Both the position numbers and the translations under genes were made by a program. A stretch of DNA of 64,000 bases, from contig OX419761.1 in NCBI GenBank assembly GCA_948567375.1, positions 26,228,501 to 26,292,500 on the forward strand, written 5' to 3'. The first letter of the stretch is position 1. Each line of letters begins with the position of its first letter. The notes below the pieces were generated by a model. That model saw only the letters and a program-made list of their open reading frames with translations, was not told the origin of the DNA and ran no database searches. This DNA is from Lunularia cruciata (taxonomy: Eukaryota > Streptophyta > Marchantiopsida > Lunulariales > Lunulariaceae). Below are positions 13,370 through 22,604 of the stretch, piece after piece.

Positions 13370-13600
13370 CACAATCACTTGCACCGTTTGCACTGTCTGT
13401 TGTTCCATCAATGGTCCCATCAGGGCTTAAGACCTAGGTTGAGTGGAGTGGAATACTTTTAAAGCGCAACTTGAAAGAGCTCACCTCTCTCATGTTGAGC
13501 TTTCAGTCCTTGGCTATGGTGGATAGAGGTTGTGGAATGTCATTTAGAATTTCTTAGCTACAGTGGATTTGATTTGACTATCAAGAACAAGATGCACTAG
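13370..13600 (+). repeat. Dispersed repeat related to 6790-7020 (inverted)
   Basis: Shared words in order include TTGCACCGTTTGCAC, CCATCAGNG, AGACCTAG(G/C)TTGAGT, CTCTCTGATGTTGAG or its variant, and TGGCTATGGTGGA. The counterpart at 6790-7020 abuts the inverted gypsy RT remnant, so this is probably a piece of the same gypsy family. Confidence 0.55.
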
Positions 13601-13629
13601 GCACTTGTTGTTGATTAATGGTTGAGAAT

Positions 13630-15305
13630 TTGAAAGTTTGAGAAGAGAGGACTCCCAAAATTTTAGCAAGCCATATCTCACTGCAAACATGTCCGAACAT
13701 TTTGGTTCTGGTCTTGTTAGAAGCTCCTTGACAAGAGCTTTCCAAAGCTACCAAGATTGTAACATTCTAAGCTTTGTGAAAAACGTTATGATAGATCAAA
13801 ATTTCTCACAGAGCATCTAGATTTGGGATTTTGAATCTTCATCATATGGTGTCCAAATGGACTGATTTCTATAACATTAAGAGCCCCTTGTGAAACTCTT
13901 TTGGTTGATACTAAGCAAGCTCCAAGATCACATACACACACAAAGTTATTAAGATTCAAATTTTATCATCTTTGGAAGATTTTAGTGTTTGAGCTCAAAT
14001 TTCAGCACATTGTAACTTTTTTGTTGAATATAAAATTTTTTCAATCTTATGCTCATTTGCAACACCTGTCAAGGGGCTTTCTTTTGAATACCAGCTTGCT
14101 GAAGTTGGAGTTATGTGGAGCAAGTTTTGAATTTCATCAATCTATGACCCTATGGGATTGGTGATGCTCAAATCTGCGACTTCCACATGCTCAAACTTTG
14201 AACTCACAACTTCAAACGAGGTGATCTTGGTCTCATAAGAAGCATCTTGTCAAGAGCTATTGATTTAAAAAGCTTTCATACAATTTGAAACTCTGTGCTT
14301 GAAGTTATAAACATTTGAATTCTATGACTCAATGAAGTTTAGAAGGTTGCATAAAAAACTCTAGAGGTCATAACTAAATATCTATTTGCTCAAATAAGTT
14401 CATTTTTTGTTCATTTGAAAGAATTACTCATCAATGATCTAGAGAGTTTACCCATGGAAGCTAGAGCTATAGGTGTACAAGTTGTCTCTTTGATGATACA
14501 TGCACTCCTTTATGCAGATGATGTAGTGCTCCTCTCCACCAATCCACAGAGTTTATAGACGCTATTGGATTCTCTACTTTGCTTTTGCAATCAAACAAAG
14601 ATGGAGGTGAACCTTGACAAGTCCAAGGTCATTGTGGTGGGTTTTAAAGGTGTCACACCTTTCTTTTTTGATGGACAGCAATTGAAGCATGTTTCTTCTT
14701 ATAAGTACTTGGGCCTTGAGTTTTCTCATGACTATAGTTGGTCTACTTGTGTGAAGATGAGAATCAATGCAGGCTTTAGAGCTTTGTATTCACTCATGGA
14801 TTGCTCTAGACTTGCTCATCTTACCACATGGGAGTTGAAGAATGTGTTGTTCAGATCTCTTGTGCAGCCATTGGTTCTCTATGGTACTCAGATTTGGGGT
14901 CCAAGATCTAAGAAGACATGGTGGCAAAAGGTGGAGAAAATTCAAAAACGGTTTTTGTGTGATAAACTTGGAGTGAGGACTCAAACTCCTTATGTATTGT
15001 TGCTTGCTGAAACTGGGTTTTTGCCTCTTGAGGTTGAAGCTTTGTTCTTGGATTTCACATATGCCACTAAGGTGAGGTCCATGGAACATGAGAGACTACC
15101 TTATCAAGCTTTTTGTGCCACTCTATCTATTGGTTGGAAGTATATGACAGAGATTAGTTTACATTGAACCAATTTGTTACAGATTGGTAGGATGCCCTAG
15201 ACTTTGGCCTAGGTTCACATTTCATATGTTTTGTATTTTGTTTCTAGCCTTTTGACTCTTTGGGTCTTTTGGGCTTTATATTTCATTTTTTCACTGTTTT
15301 GCAAT
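13630..15305 (+). mobile_element. LINE-A copy with 5'UTR joined to RT (internal deletion)
   Basis: 13630-14428 is a LINE-A 5'UTR, with monomer boxes at about 13690 and 13852 and later ones. It is joined at about 14429 directly to ORF2 RT codons just before YADD. ORF1 and the endonuclease are deleted. A second deletion removes codons between LSIGW and KYMTE near 15136. The 3'UTR ends at about 15305 in a degenerate TTTCATTT/TTTCACTG tail. It is one of the more diverged copies. Confidence 0.85.
14429..15167 (+). pseudogene. LINE ORF2 fragment: end of RT and C-terminal region
   Basis: The fragment covers the YADD catalytic motif (LLYADDVVLLSTNPQSL, here with a stop just after, near 14556). It then has MEVNLDKSKVIVVG, YKYLGLEFSHDYSW and the VLYGTQIWG stretch typical of the region after the RT thumb. 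A deletion has removed the Cys/His motif, leaving only the last dozen residues. Not functional. Confidence 0.85.
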
Positions 15306-15593
15306 AGGCTCCAATCTCCAATGTGGCTCAGAAACATTCCACCTTGTAGCCCATGCAACTAGATCTGTATACCAACTGACAGATAGAGTGGCACAAAATG
15401 CTTGGAAGGGAAGTCTCTCATGCTCCATGGACCTCACCTTAGTGGCATATGTGATAGCTAAAAACAAAACTTAGGCCTCAAGAGGCAAAAACCCTATTTC
15501 AGCAAGCAGCAATACATAGGGAGTTTGAGTCTTCACCCCAAGTTCATCACACAAAAACAATTTTTGAACTTTCTCCACCTTTCGCCACCATGT
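15306..15593 (-). pseudogene. LINE ORF2 C-terminal fragment, inverted
   Basis: The minus strand corresponds to ORF2 from TWWQKVEK back to the RHWRLEPIAL region. It lies between two plus-strand copies and probably belongs with the minus-strand piece at 17585-18805, the intervening plus-strand copy having been inserted with loss of some 400 bp. Frame breaks are present. Confidence 0.75.
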
Positions 15594-17584
15594 CAAAATT
15601 GCAAAATGGCAAGGATTGCAAAATGGTGGATAGGTCTCTTGATCAAATTGCACAAAATCAGGCCTTTGTTTCATACAGAAAGTTGGTGAAGTGCAAAAAG
15701 CGAGCATTTTTGAGACTCAAGGGGGTTGAGTTGAGCAATGAACTGAGGACCAATTCCAAGGCTTTTTGGAAGAAGGTAACCATCAGATCTCCATCTCCAT
15801 CGCTGGACCTGAATGAGCTTTGTGACTATCCAAAGGATCTGTACTTTTTCCCTACTGCTCCAAGCATGGCACCTTGCCTTGGATCTGCTCTCACCATCTT
15901 TGAAGCTGATGTCAAGTACCAATTGAAGAAGTTGGCCAATGGTAAGGCTGAAGATCTTGATGGACTATGTGTTGAACTTCTGAAGTGGGGCGGTAGCCAA
16001 CTGATTTCAGTACTCACTTCTCATTTGAATGGGGCAATCAAGTGTGGCTTTCTTGATAGATGGTGCTTCAAGAAGGTAGTTCCTACTCACAAGTCTGGCC
16101 AGAGAGATGTTGTCACCAATTACCATACCATACTTGTTGTTGGTGTCTTTGTCAAATTGTATGGTCGAATTTTGGAGTCAAGGTTGAGCACTTGGGCTGA
16201 AAAGCACAAAATTCAAGCTAAGTGCCAAGCAGGTTTCAGATCAGGCTTTAGTACTTTGGATCATCTATTTATCCTCCATGTTTTGTGGTGGAAATCCAAG
16301 GGTGTTAGGAGAACTCTCTATGTTGCCTTTATTGATTTCAAGAAGGCCTTTGATAAGGTGCTCGGGAAATCTCTAAGTGAGAGACTCATTGAAGTGGGTG
16401 TTTCAACTGATCTGATTGGTGCTATCTCTAGACTCTATGAGAAAGTGATTGTGAAACTTTCATCTTTGAGCTCTCAAGATGTCCTTAGCACAATAGGTGT
16501 GATCCAAGGCTGCTCTCTATCTCCAACTCTGTTCGGAATCTTCATCGATGATCTAGAGAGTCTACTCATGGAAGCTAGAGCTACAAGTGTACAGGTTGGC
16601 TCTTTGATGATACATGCACTCCTTTTTGTAGATGATGTAGTGCTTCTCTCCACAAATCCACATAGTTTACAGAAGCTATTGGATTCTCTACTTTGCTTTT
16701 GCAATCAAACAAAGATGGAGGTGAACCTTGACAAGTCCAAGGTGATTGTGGTGGGTTCTAAAGGTGTCACACCTTTCTTTTTTGATAGACAGCGATTGGA
16801 GCAGGTTTCTTCTTATAAGTAAATTCAGAAATTAAATAAATTCAAAATTTGTTTTTGTGTGATGAACTCGGAGTGAGGACTCAAACTTCTTATGTATTGC
16901 TGCTTGCTGAAACTAGGTTTTTGCCTCTTGAGGCTAAAGCTTTGTTCTTGGCTCTCACATATTCCACTAAGGTGAGGTCCATGGAACATGAGAGACTTCC
17001 CTACCAAGCTTTTTGTACCACAGTATCTATTGGTTGGTATACAGATCTGATTGCATGGGCCACAAGGTGGAATGTTTCTGAGCGACATTGGAGATTGGAG
17101 CCTATTGCACTTCGAGAGGTGATCAAGGAGCAGTTCTTACTTCGCTTATGGCAGCAACCCGGTACCAAATTGGTGTTCTATCAGCAGTTTGTAAATCCTA
17201 TGTTGGTGTATTGTGAGCAAGATTATCTCTTGGCTAGGATTTCTACTTCACTTAGACATGTTATCCCTCAACATAGAACTAGTTCTCATAGACTAGAAGA
17301 AGAACAAGGACGTTGGCAGCACAGAGAGCACTCCATGCAACTTTGTAAATTGTGAACTATGAGCAAAGTTGAGGATGATCATCATGTGTTTGTTGATTGC
17401 CCTTGTTACATGCAGATTAGAGTTAGACATCAGATTACTTGTAGTGATTTTTCAACTCTCTTACAGGTTGAAGCTTTAACGTTAGGGAAGTACATGACAG
17501 AGGTTAGTTTACATCAGACCAATTTGTTATAGATTGGTCAGATGCCCTATACCCTTGTTACCCTTGGATTCTTGTTATTTCATT
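15594..17584 (+). mobile_element. LINE copy, 5'-truncated (ORF2 middle to 3' tail)
   Basis: The copy starts in the linker before the RT (CKMVDRSLDQIAQNQ) and runs through the RT (15590-16822). It has a deletion after YK at 16820, then continues 16849-17540 with the C-terminal region to a TTTCATTG tail near 17572-17585. It contains the RT motifs AFIDFKKAFDKV and GVIQGCSLSPTLFGIFIDD. The YADD motif reads FVDD here, a substitution expected to damage catalysis. A stop at 17354-17356 cuts the C-terminal Cys/His motif. Confidence 0.85.
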
Positions 17585-18805
17585 GTTTCATTGTTTGATT
17601 GCAAAAGCAAAGTAGAGGATCCAACAGCTTCTCTAAACTCTGTGGATTGGTGGAGAGAAGCACTACATCATCTACATAAAGGAGTGCATGTATCTTCAAA
17701 GAGCCAACCTGTATACCTATAGCTCTAGCTTCCATGAGTAGTCTCTCAAAATCATCGATGAAGATTCCAAATAGAGTTAGAGATAGAGAGCAACCTTGAA
17801 TCACACCCATTGTGCTAAGGTCTTGAGAGCTCAAAGATGAAACTTTCATAACCACTTTCTCATAGAGTCTAGAGATAGCACCAATCAGATCAGCTGAAAC
17901 ACCAACTTCAATGAGTTTCTCACTTAGAGATTTCCTAAGCACCTTATCAAAGGCCTTCTTGAAATCAATAAAGGCAACATAGAGAGCTCTCCCAACATCC
18001 TTGGATTTCCACCACAAAACATGGAGTACCAATAGGTGATCCAAGGTGCTAAAGCCCGATCTGAAACCAGCTTGGCACTTAGCTTGAACATTGTACTTTT
18101 CAGCCCAAGTGCTCAACCTAGACTCCAAAATTCGACCATACAACTTGGCAAAGATACTACCAACAAATATGGTACAATAATTGGTGACAACATCTCTCTG
18201 GCCAGACTTGTGAATAGAAACTACCTTCTTGAAGCACCATCTATCTGGAAAGCCACATTTGATTACCTCATTCAAATGAGAAGTGAGTACAGAAATCAGA
18301 TGGCTACCGCCTCACTTCAGAAGTTCAACACATAGTCCATCAAGGTCTTCAGCCTTACCATTGGCCAACTTCTTCAATTGGTACTTGACATCAGCTTCAG
18401 AGATAGTGATAGCAGATCCGAGGCAAGGTGCCATGCTTGGAGCATCAGGGAAAAAGTACAGATCTTTCACATAGTCACAAAGCTTGTTTAGGTCTAGCAA
18501 TGGAGATGGGGATTTGATGGTTACCTTCTTCCAAAAAGCCTTAGGATTGCTCCTCAGTTCAGTGCTCAACTCAACCCCCTTGAGTCTCAAAAATGCTCGT
18601 TTTTTGCACTTCACCAAGTTTCTATATGAAACAAAGGCATGATTTTGTGCAATCTGATCAAGAGACCTATCCATAACTTTGATCCTTGCCATTTTGCAAT
18701 CAGCATCAGTTCACCTATTGCAAGGGAGACCATGTCTCTTCCTATGAGAACCTCTTGGAAAGAAAGTAGTTGATGTAGATTGAAGAAGCTCAACCAACAG
18801 ATCAC
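17585..18805 (-). pseudogene. LINE ORF2 fragment, inverted: linker and RT
   Basis: The minus strand covers CNQT near the end of the RT, back through YVDD (for YADD), SQDLSTMGVIQGCSLS, AFIDFKKAFDKV, to the linker with LPCNRW (bases near 18715) and the end of the endonuclease. A missing codon in SQD(V)L and several stops and frame changes make it non-functional. It ends at 18805 in short iterated repeats at the join with the next copy. Confidence 0.85.
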
Positions 18806-20310
18806 TGATCTGATTGGTGCTCTGATTGGTGATCTGATTTCAGCTAATCTGATTGGTGCTATCTCTAGACTCTATGAGAAAGTGATTGTGAAACTTTCAT
18901 CTTTGAGCTCTCAAGATGTACTTAGTACAATGGGTGTGATCCAAGGCTGCTCTTTATCTCCAACTCTATTTGGAATCTTCATCAAAGATCTAGAGAGTCT
19001 ACTCATGGAAGCTAGAGCTACAAGTGTACAGGTTGGCTCTTTGATGATACATGCACTCCTTTATGCAGATGATGTAGTGCTTCTCTCCACAAATCCACAA
19101 AGTTTCCAGAAGCTGTTGGATTCTCTACTTTGCTTTTGCAATCAAACAAAGATGGAGGTGAACCTTGACAAGTCCAAGGTGATTGTGGTGGGTTCTAAAG
19201 GTGTCACATCTTTCTTTTGTGATAGACAGCAATTGGAAGAGGTTTCTTCTTATAAGTACTTGGGCCTTGAGTTTTCTCATGACTATAGTTGGTCTACTTG
19301 TGTGAAGATGAGAATCAATGCAGGCTTTAGAGCTTTGTATTCACTCATGAATCCCTCTAGACTTGCTCATCTTACCACATGGGAGTTGAAGAAGGTGTTG
19401 TTCAGATCTCTTGTGCAGCCGGTGGTTCTCTATGGTACTCAGATTTGGGGTCTAGGTACTAAGAAGACATGGTGGCAAAAGGTGGAGAAAATTCAGAAAT
19501 TGTTTTTGTATGATGAATTTGGAGTGAGGACTCAAACTCCTTATGTATTGCTGCTTGCTGAAATTGGGTTTTTGCCTCTTGAGGCTGAAGCTTTGTTCTT
19601 GGCTCGCATATATCCCACTAAGGTGAGGTCCATGGAGCATGAGAGACTTCCCTACCAAGCTTTTTGTACCACTCTATCTATTGGTTGGTATACAGATCTG
19701 ATTGCATGGGTCACAAGGTGGAATGTTTCTGAGCGACATTGGAGATTGGAGCCTATTGCACTTCAAGAGGTGATCAAGGAGCACTTCTTACTTCGCTTAT
19801 GGTAGCAACCCAGTACCAAGATGGTGTTCTATCAGCAGTTTGTAAATCCTATGTTGGTGTATTGTGAGCAAGATTATCTCTTGGCTAGGATTTCTACTTC
19901 ACTTAGACCTGTTATCACTCAATATAGAACTAGTTCTCATAGACTAGAAGTGGAACAAGGACGTTGGCAGTAGATAGAGCACTCCATGCGATTTTGCAAA
20001 TTGTGAACTATGAGCAAAGTTGAGGATGAGCATCATGTGTTTGTTCATTGCACTTGTTACATGCAGATTACAGTGAGACATCAGATTACTTGTAGTGATT
20101 TCTCAACTCTCTTACAGGTTGAAGCTTTAACGTTAGGGAAGTACATGACAGAGGTTAGTTTACATCGGACCAATTTGTTACAGATTGGTCAAATGCCCTA
20201 TGCCCTTGCCTAGGCTCACATTTCATGTGTTTTGTATTGTGTTTCCAGCCTTTTGACTCTTTGGGTCTTTCGGGCTTTATATTTCATTGTTTCATTCTTT
20301 CATTGTTTAA
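18806..20310 (+). mobile_element. LINE-A copy, 5'-truncated (RT to 3' tail)
   Basis: The open frame 18780-19805 covers the RT from SADLIGAISRLYEK, with intact YADD, to FLLRLW, where a TAG replaces the Gln codon. The rest, including the CxxC...H...C motif (broken by a TGA at 20006-20008), follows to 20213. The 3'UTR and octamer tail end at about 20310, and the next fragment begins immediately in the same orientation. Confidence 0.85.
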
Positions 20311-20612
20311 TAGACTAGAAGTAGAACAAGGACATTGGCAGCAGATAGAGCACTACATGCAACTTTGCAAATTGTGTACTATGAGCAAAGTTGAGGAAGA
20401 GCATCATGTGTTTGTTGATTGCCCTTGTTACATGCAGATTAGAGTTAGACATCACATTACTTCTTGTGATTTTTCAACTCTCTTACATGTTGAAGCTTTA
20501 GCGTTAGGGAAGTACATGATAGAGGTCAGTTTACATTGGACCAATTTGTTACAGATTGGTCAGATGCCCTAAGCCCTTGCCTAGGCTCACATTTCATGTG
20601 TTTTGTATTGTG
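20311..20612 (+). mobile_element. LINE 3'-end fragment
   Basis: Only the last 80-odd codons of ORF2 (from RLEVEQGHWQQIEH) and most of the 3'UTR are present. It abuts the tail of the preceding copy, as expected if the tail itself was the insertion target. It stops at TGTATTGTGTGG, where a GGAGT microsatellite starts. Confidence 0.8.
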
Positions 20613-20645
20613 TGGAGTGGAGTGGAGTGGAGTGGAGTGGAGTAG
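20612..20645 (+). repeat. Pentanucleotide (GGAGT)n microsatellite
   Basis: About six GGAGT units lie exactly at the junction between a LINE 3' fragment and the 5' end of copy A1. Other A copies begin with GGAGTTTCGAAAG or GAGTTTC, so the microsatellite seems to be an expansion of the element's first bases. Confidence 0.85.
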
Positions 20646-20711
20646 AGTGTCGAAAGTTTGAGAGGAGAGGAGTCCCGAAAGTTTGAGAAGCCATATCTCC
20701 CTACATACATG

Positions 20712-21686
20712 TCCAAACGTTGCGGTTTTGGTCTCGTTCGAAGCGCCTTGCCAAGACCTTTCCATAGCCACCAAGATTGTGTCATTCTGAGCTTTTTGCA
20801 AAACGTTATGAGTGATTGAAATTTCTGATACAGGAGCTAGACTTGAGAGTTCGAATTTTCATCTTATGGTGTCCAAATGGAGTGATTTTTGTGGCATTGG
20901 AAGCGCCTTTGGAAACTCTTTCGATTGATACTAGGCTGGCTTGCAGAGCACATACACAAAGAAAGTTATGAAGATTCGAATTCTGCCATCTCTAGGAGAT
21001 TTTAGGGTTTGAGCTCGATTTTCAACACCTTGTAACTTTGTGGTTCCATGTCCAAATCTTTCAATCTTGGACTCATTGGAAACAGCTGTGAGAGGGCTTT
21101 CTTTTGAACTCCTAGTTGCTGAAGTTGAAGTTCTGTGGAAGAAGTTTCGAAATTCATCAATCTGTGTTCCTGTGCGGTTGGTGGTGCTCAAATCTGCAAC
21201 TTTCAGAGGCTGGAACTTTGGACTCACATCTTCAAATGAGGTGATCTTGGACTCATTAGAAGCATCTTGTCAAGAGATATTGATTCAAATTCATTTGATA
21301 GAATTTGACGCTTTGTGCTTGAAGTTATGAGCATTTGAATTTTGTGATTCAATGAGGTTTAGAAGTTTACCATAGAGAACTCTAGAGGCCATAACTTCAT
21401 GTCTATTGGCTCAAATGAGTTCATTTTTGATTTATTGGATAGAATTTCTCAAGAGCTTTTGATTGAGTCATCTATTGTAGGTTTTAAAGTTCTGTATGCA
21501 AGGTTATGAATTTTCGAAATCTGTAGGATTTCAAAATTTTCATGTAGGAAAAACTCAAATTCAAAAGTTTGTAACTTTTGATTTACAAGTCCAAAGGAGT
21601 TGATTTTTGGTGTAGAGCTATTGGTGTTCACAGAGTGTGAGTGAACTAGAGGATACACTCTCATAGTATTTGTTAGAACTTTTAGA
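20712..21686 (+). repeat. LINE-A 5'UTR: six diverged monomers of about 180 bp
   Basis: A box resembling TCCAAATGAGTGATTTT followed by T.ATTAGAAGC recurs at 20712, 20872, 21051, 21231, 21410 and 21590, giving spacings of 160, 179, 180, 179 and 180. Each unit also ends in a GTTATGAA..TTTGAAATCTG-like part. The same spacings are kept in the copy at 32245, 32405, 32583, 32763, 32942 and 33122. Such monomer arrays in other LINEs (mouse L1) act as promoters; that role here is inference. Confidence 0.85.
21000..21010 (-). promoter_or_regulatory. Telo-box (AAACCCTAAAA) in the LINE 5'UTR
   Basis: TTTTAGGGTTT on the plus strand is the complement of the plant telo-box AAACCCTAA. The same motif sits at the same place in most other 5'UTRs here: 30899, 38928, 46023, 52518, 59815 and 62653. 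Its retention in both subfamilies suggests a promoter or chromatin element. Confidence 0.5.
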
Positions 21687-22526
21687 ATGGAAGCTTCCAA
21701 GATGATGCAAGACATTGTTGAGATAGCTTCAAAACAGCAACAGCTTGCTGAAATGTATAGAAAAGCAATTGACTTCCACAAGGAACTCAAGAGCTTTTTT
21801 GCCCCCATGTCTCAATGCATGAACACTCTTATGGCAGATTTGCAAACCGTAAGAGTTGATGTCTTGACTGTGAAAGAATCTCTGAATTCAATCACCGTAG
21901 ATATCCAAGAACTCAAGAAGAGTAGCAATTTGATGTTAGACTCCACCAAGGGTATGGTGGATGCTACTGAGAAGGTTGCTTCCTTGGGAGCACAAGCCAC
22001 CAACATTGCTTCACAAAATGGAGGGCTGCAAGAGATGGTTGACACATTAGAGGTCAAGATGAAGTCATATGCTGAAGCTACGAAAGTGGCTCAAATCTCT
22101 TACTTGCAAGAGCATGAGGTTCAGAAGGAGAACCAATTGGTCAGAATGAAGAACTTGAGGATTTCAGGTTTGCCTGAGATTGAGAAGGAAGACACCAAGG
22201 CCATAGTGTGTGAGTTTATTGCTGATTCTTTGAGAGTCCATGATCCTCAAATTTTGCAAGCATATAGATTGGGACAACAAGGTGCACAACAAAGAAGCAT
22301 TTTGGTGAGGTTTGGCTCAGAAACTCAAAGGAATGCAGTGATGGGGAACAAAGCTATACTAAAGGGGCGGCGTATCTGGTTGGACCCTGATCTCACACCT
22401 CTCCAATGGCAAGCAAAGAAGGGAGAATTAGCAAAAGTGAAGGAGGCTCAACAAGCAGGTTTTGTTGCATTCTTGAGAGATAATAGAGCTGTGATTACTC
22501 AAAAGAAATTATCAGCTACTGCATAG
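21687..22526 (+). CDS. LINE-A ORF1 protein, intact (279 aa)
   Basis: ORF1 proteins of this type bind element RNA as trimers and act as nucleic-acid chaperones in the ribonucleoprotein. The N-terminal half (residues about 5-130) is rich in heptad-like Leu/Ile/Val and charged residues, fitting a coiled coil. An RRM-like domain follows, with VRMKNLRISGLP as RNP2 and SILVRFGSETQR as RNP1. A C-terminal part contains WLDPDLTPLQWQAKK and GFVAFLRDNRAVI, as in the L1 ORF1 C-terminal domain. There is no CCHC zinc knuckle. The ATG at 21687 is chosen because homologous copies conserve it. The frame ends in UAG followed in phase by ORF2. It is one of the few undamaged frames in the region. Confidence 0.88.
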   Translation: MEASKMMQDIVEIASKQQQLAEMYRKAIDFHKELKSFFAPMSQCMNTLMADLQTVRVDVLTVKESLNSITVDIQELKKSSNLMLDSTKGMVDATEKVASLGAQATNIASQNGGLQEMVDTLEVKMKSYAEATKVAQISYLQEHEVQKENQLVRMKNLRISGLPEIEKEDTKAIVCEFIADSLRVHDPQILQAYRLGQQGAQQRSILVRFGSETQRNAVMGNKAILKGRRIWLDPDLTPLQWQAKKGELAKVKEAQQAGFVAFLRDNRAVITQKKLSATA

Positions 22527-22541
22527 CAATTCCAGACCTTT
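22524..22541 (+). promoter_or_regulatory. Candidate readthrough stop between ORF1 and ORF2
   Basis: GCA-TAG-CAA-TTC-CAG-ACC joins ORF1 in phase to the first endonuclease codons (VLFWNVHG). The context resembles the tobamovirus-type leaky signal UAG-CAR-YYA except for the last base. The same sequence occurs at 36973-36975, 48285-48287 and 58299-58301 (minus) and at 50990-50992 and 51329-51331 (plus). Confidence 0.6.
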
Positions 22542-22604
22542 AGAGTACTGTTTTGGAATGTTCATGGGCTCACACATACCAAGTACTCCAGCGCTAAGCC
22601 TTTG

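Noticed and set aside
20526-21227. Minus-strand frames in the LINE 5'UTR (91 and 98 codons)
   Set aside because: They overlap the 180-bp monomers, contain low-complexity peptide repeats from the GGAGT microsatellite, and are not conserved in other 5'UTR copies.
21812-22057. Recurring 81-codon frame antisense to ORF1 (MTSNVSTISCSPPF...)
   Set aside because: It is antisense to the coiled-coil part of ORF1, where the codon pattern avoids stops on the other strand; it appears only where ORF1 is present.
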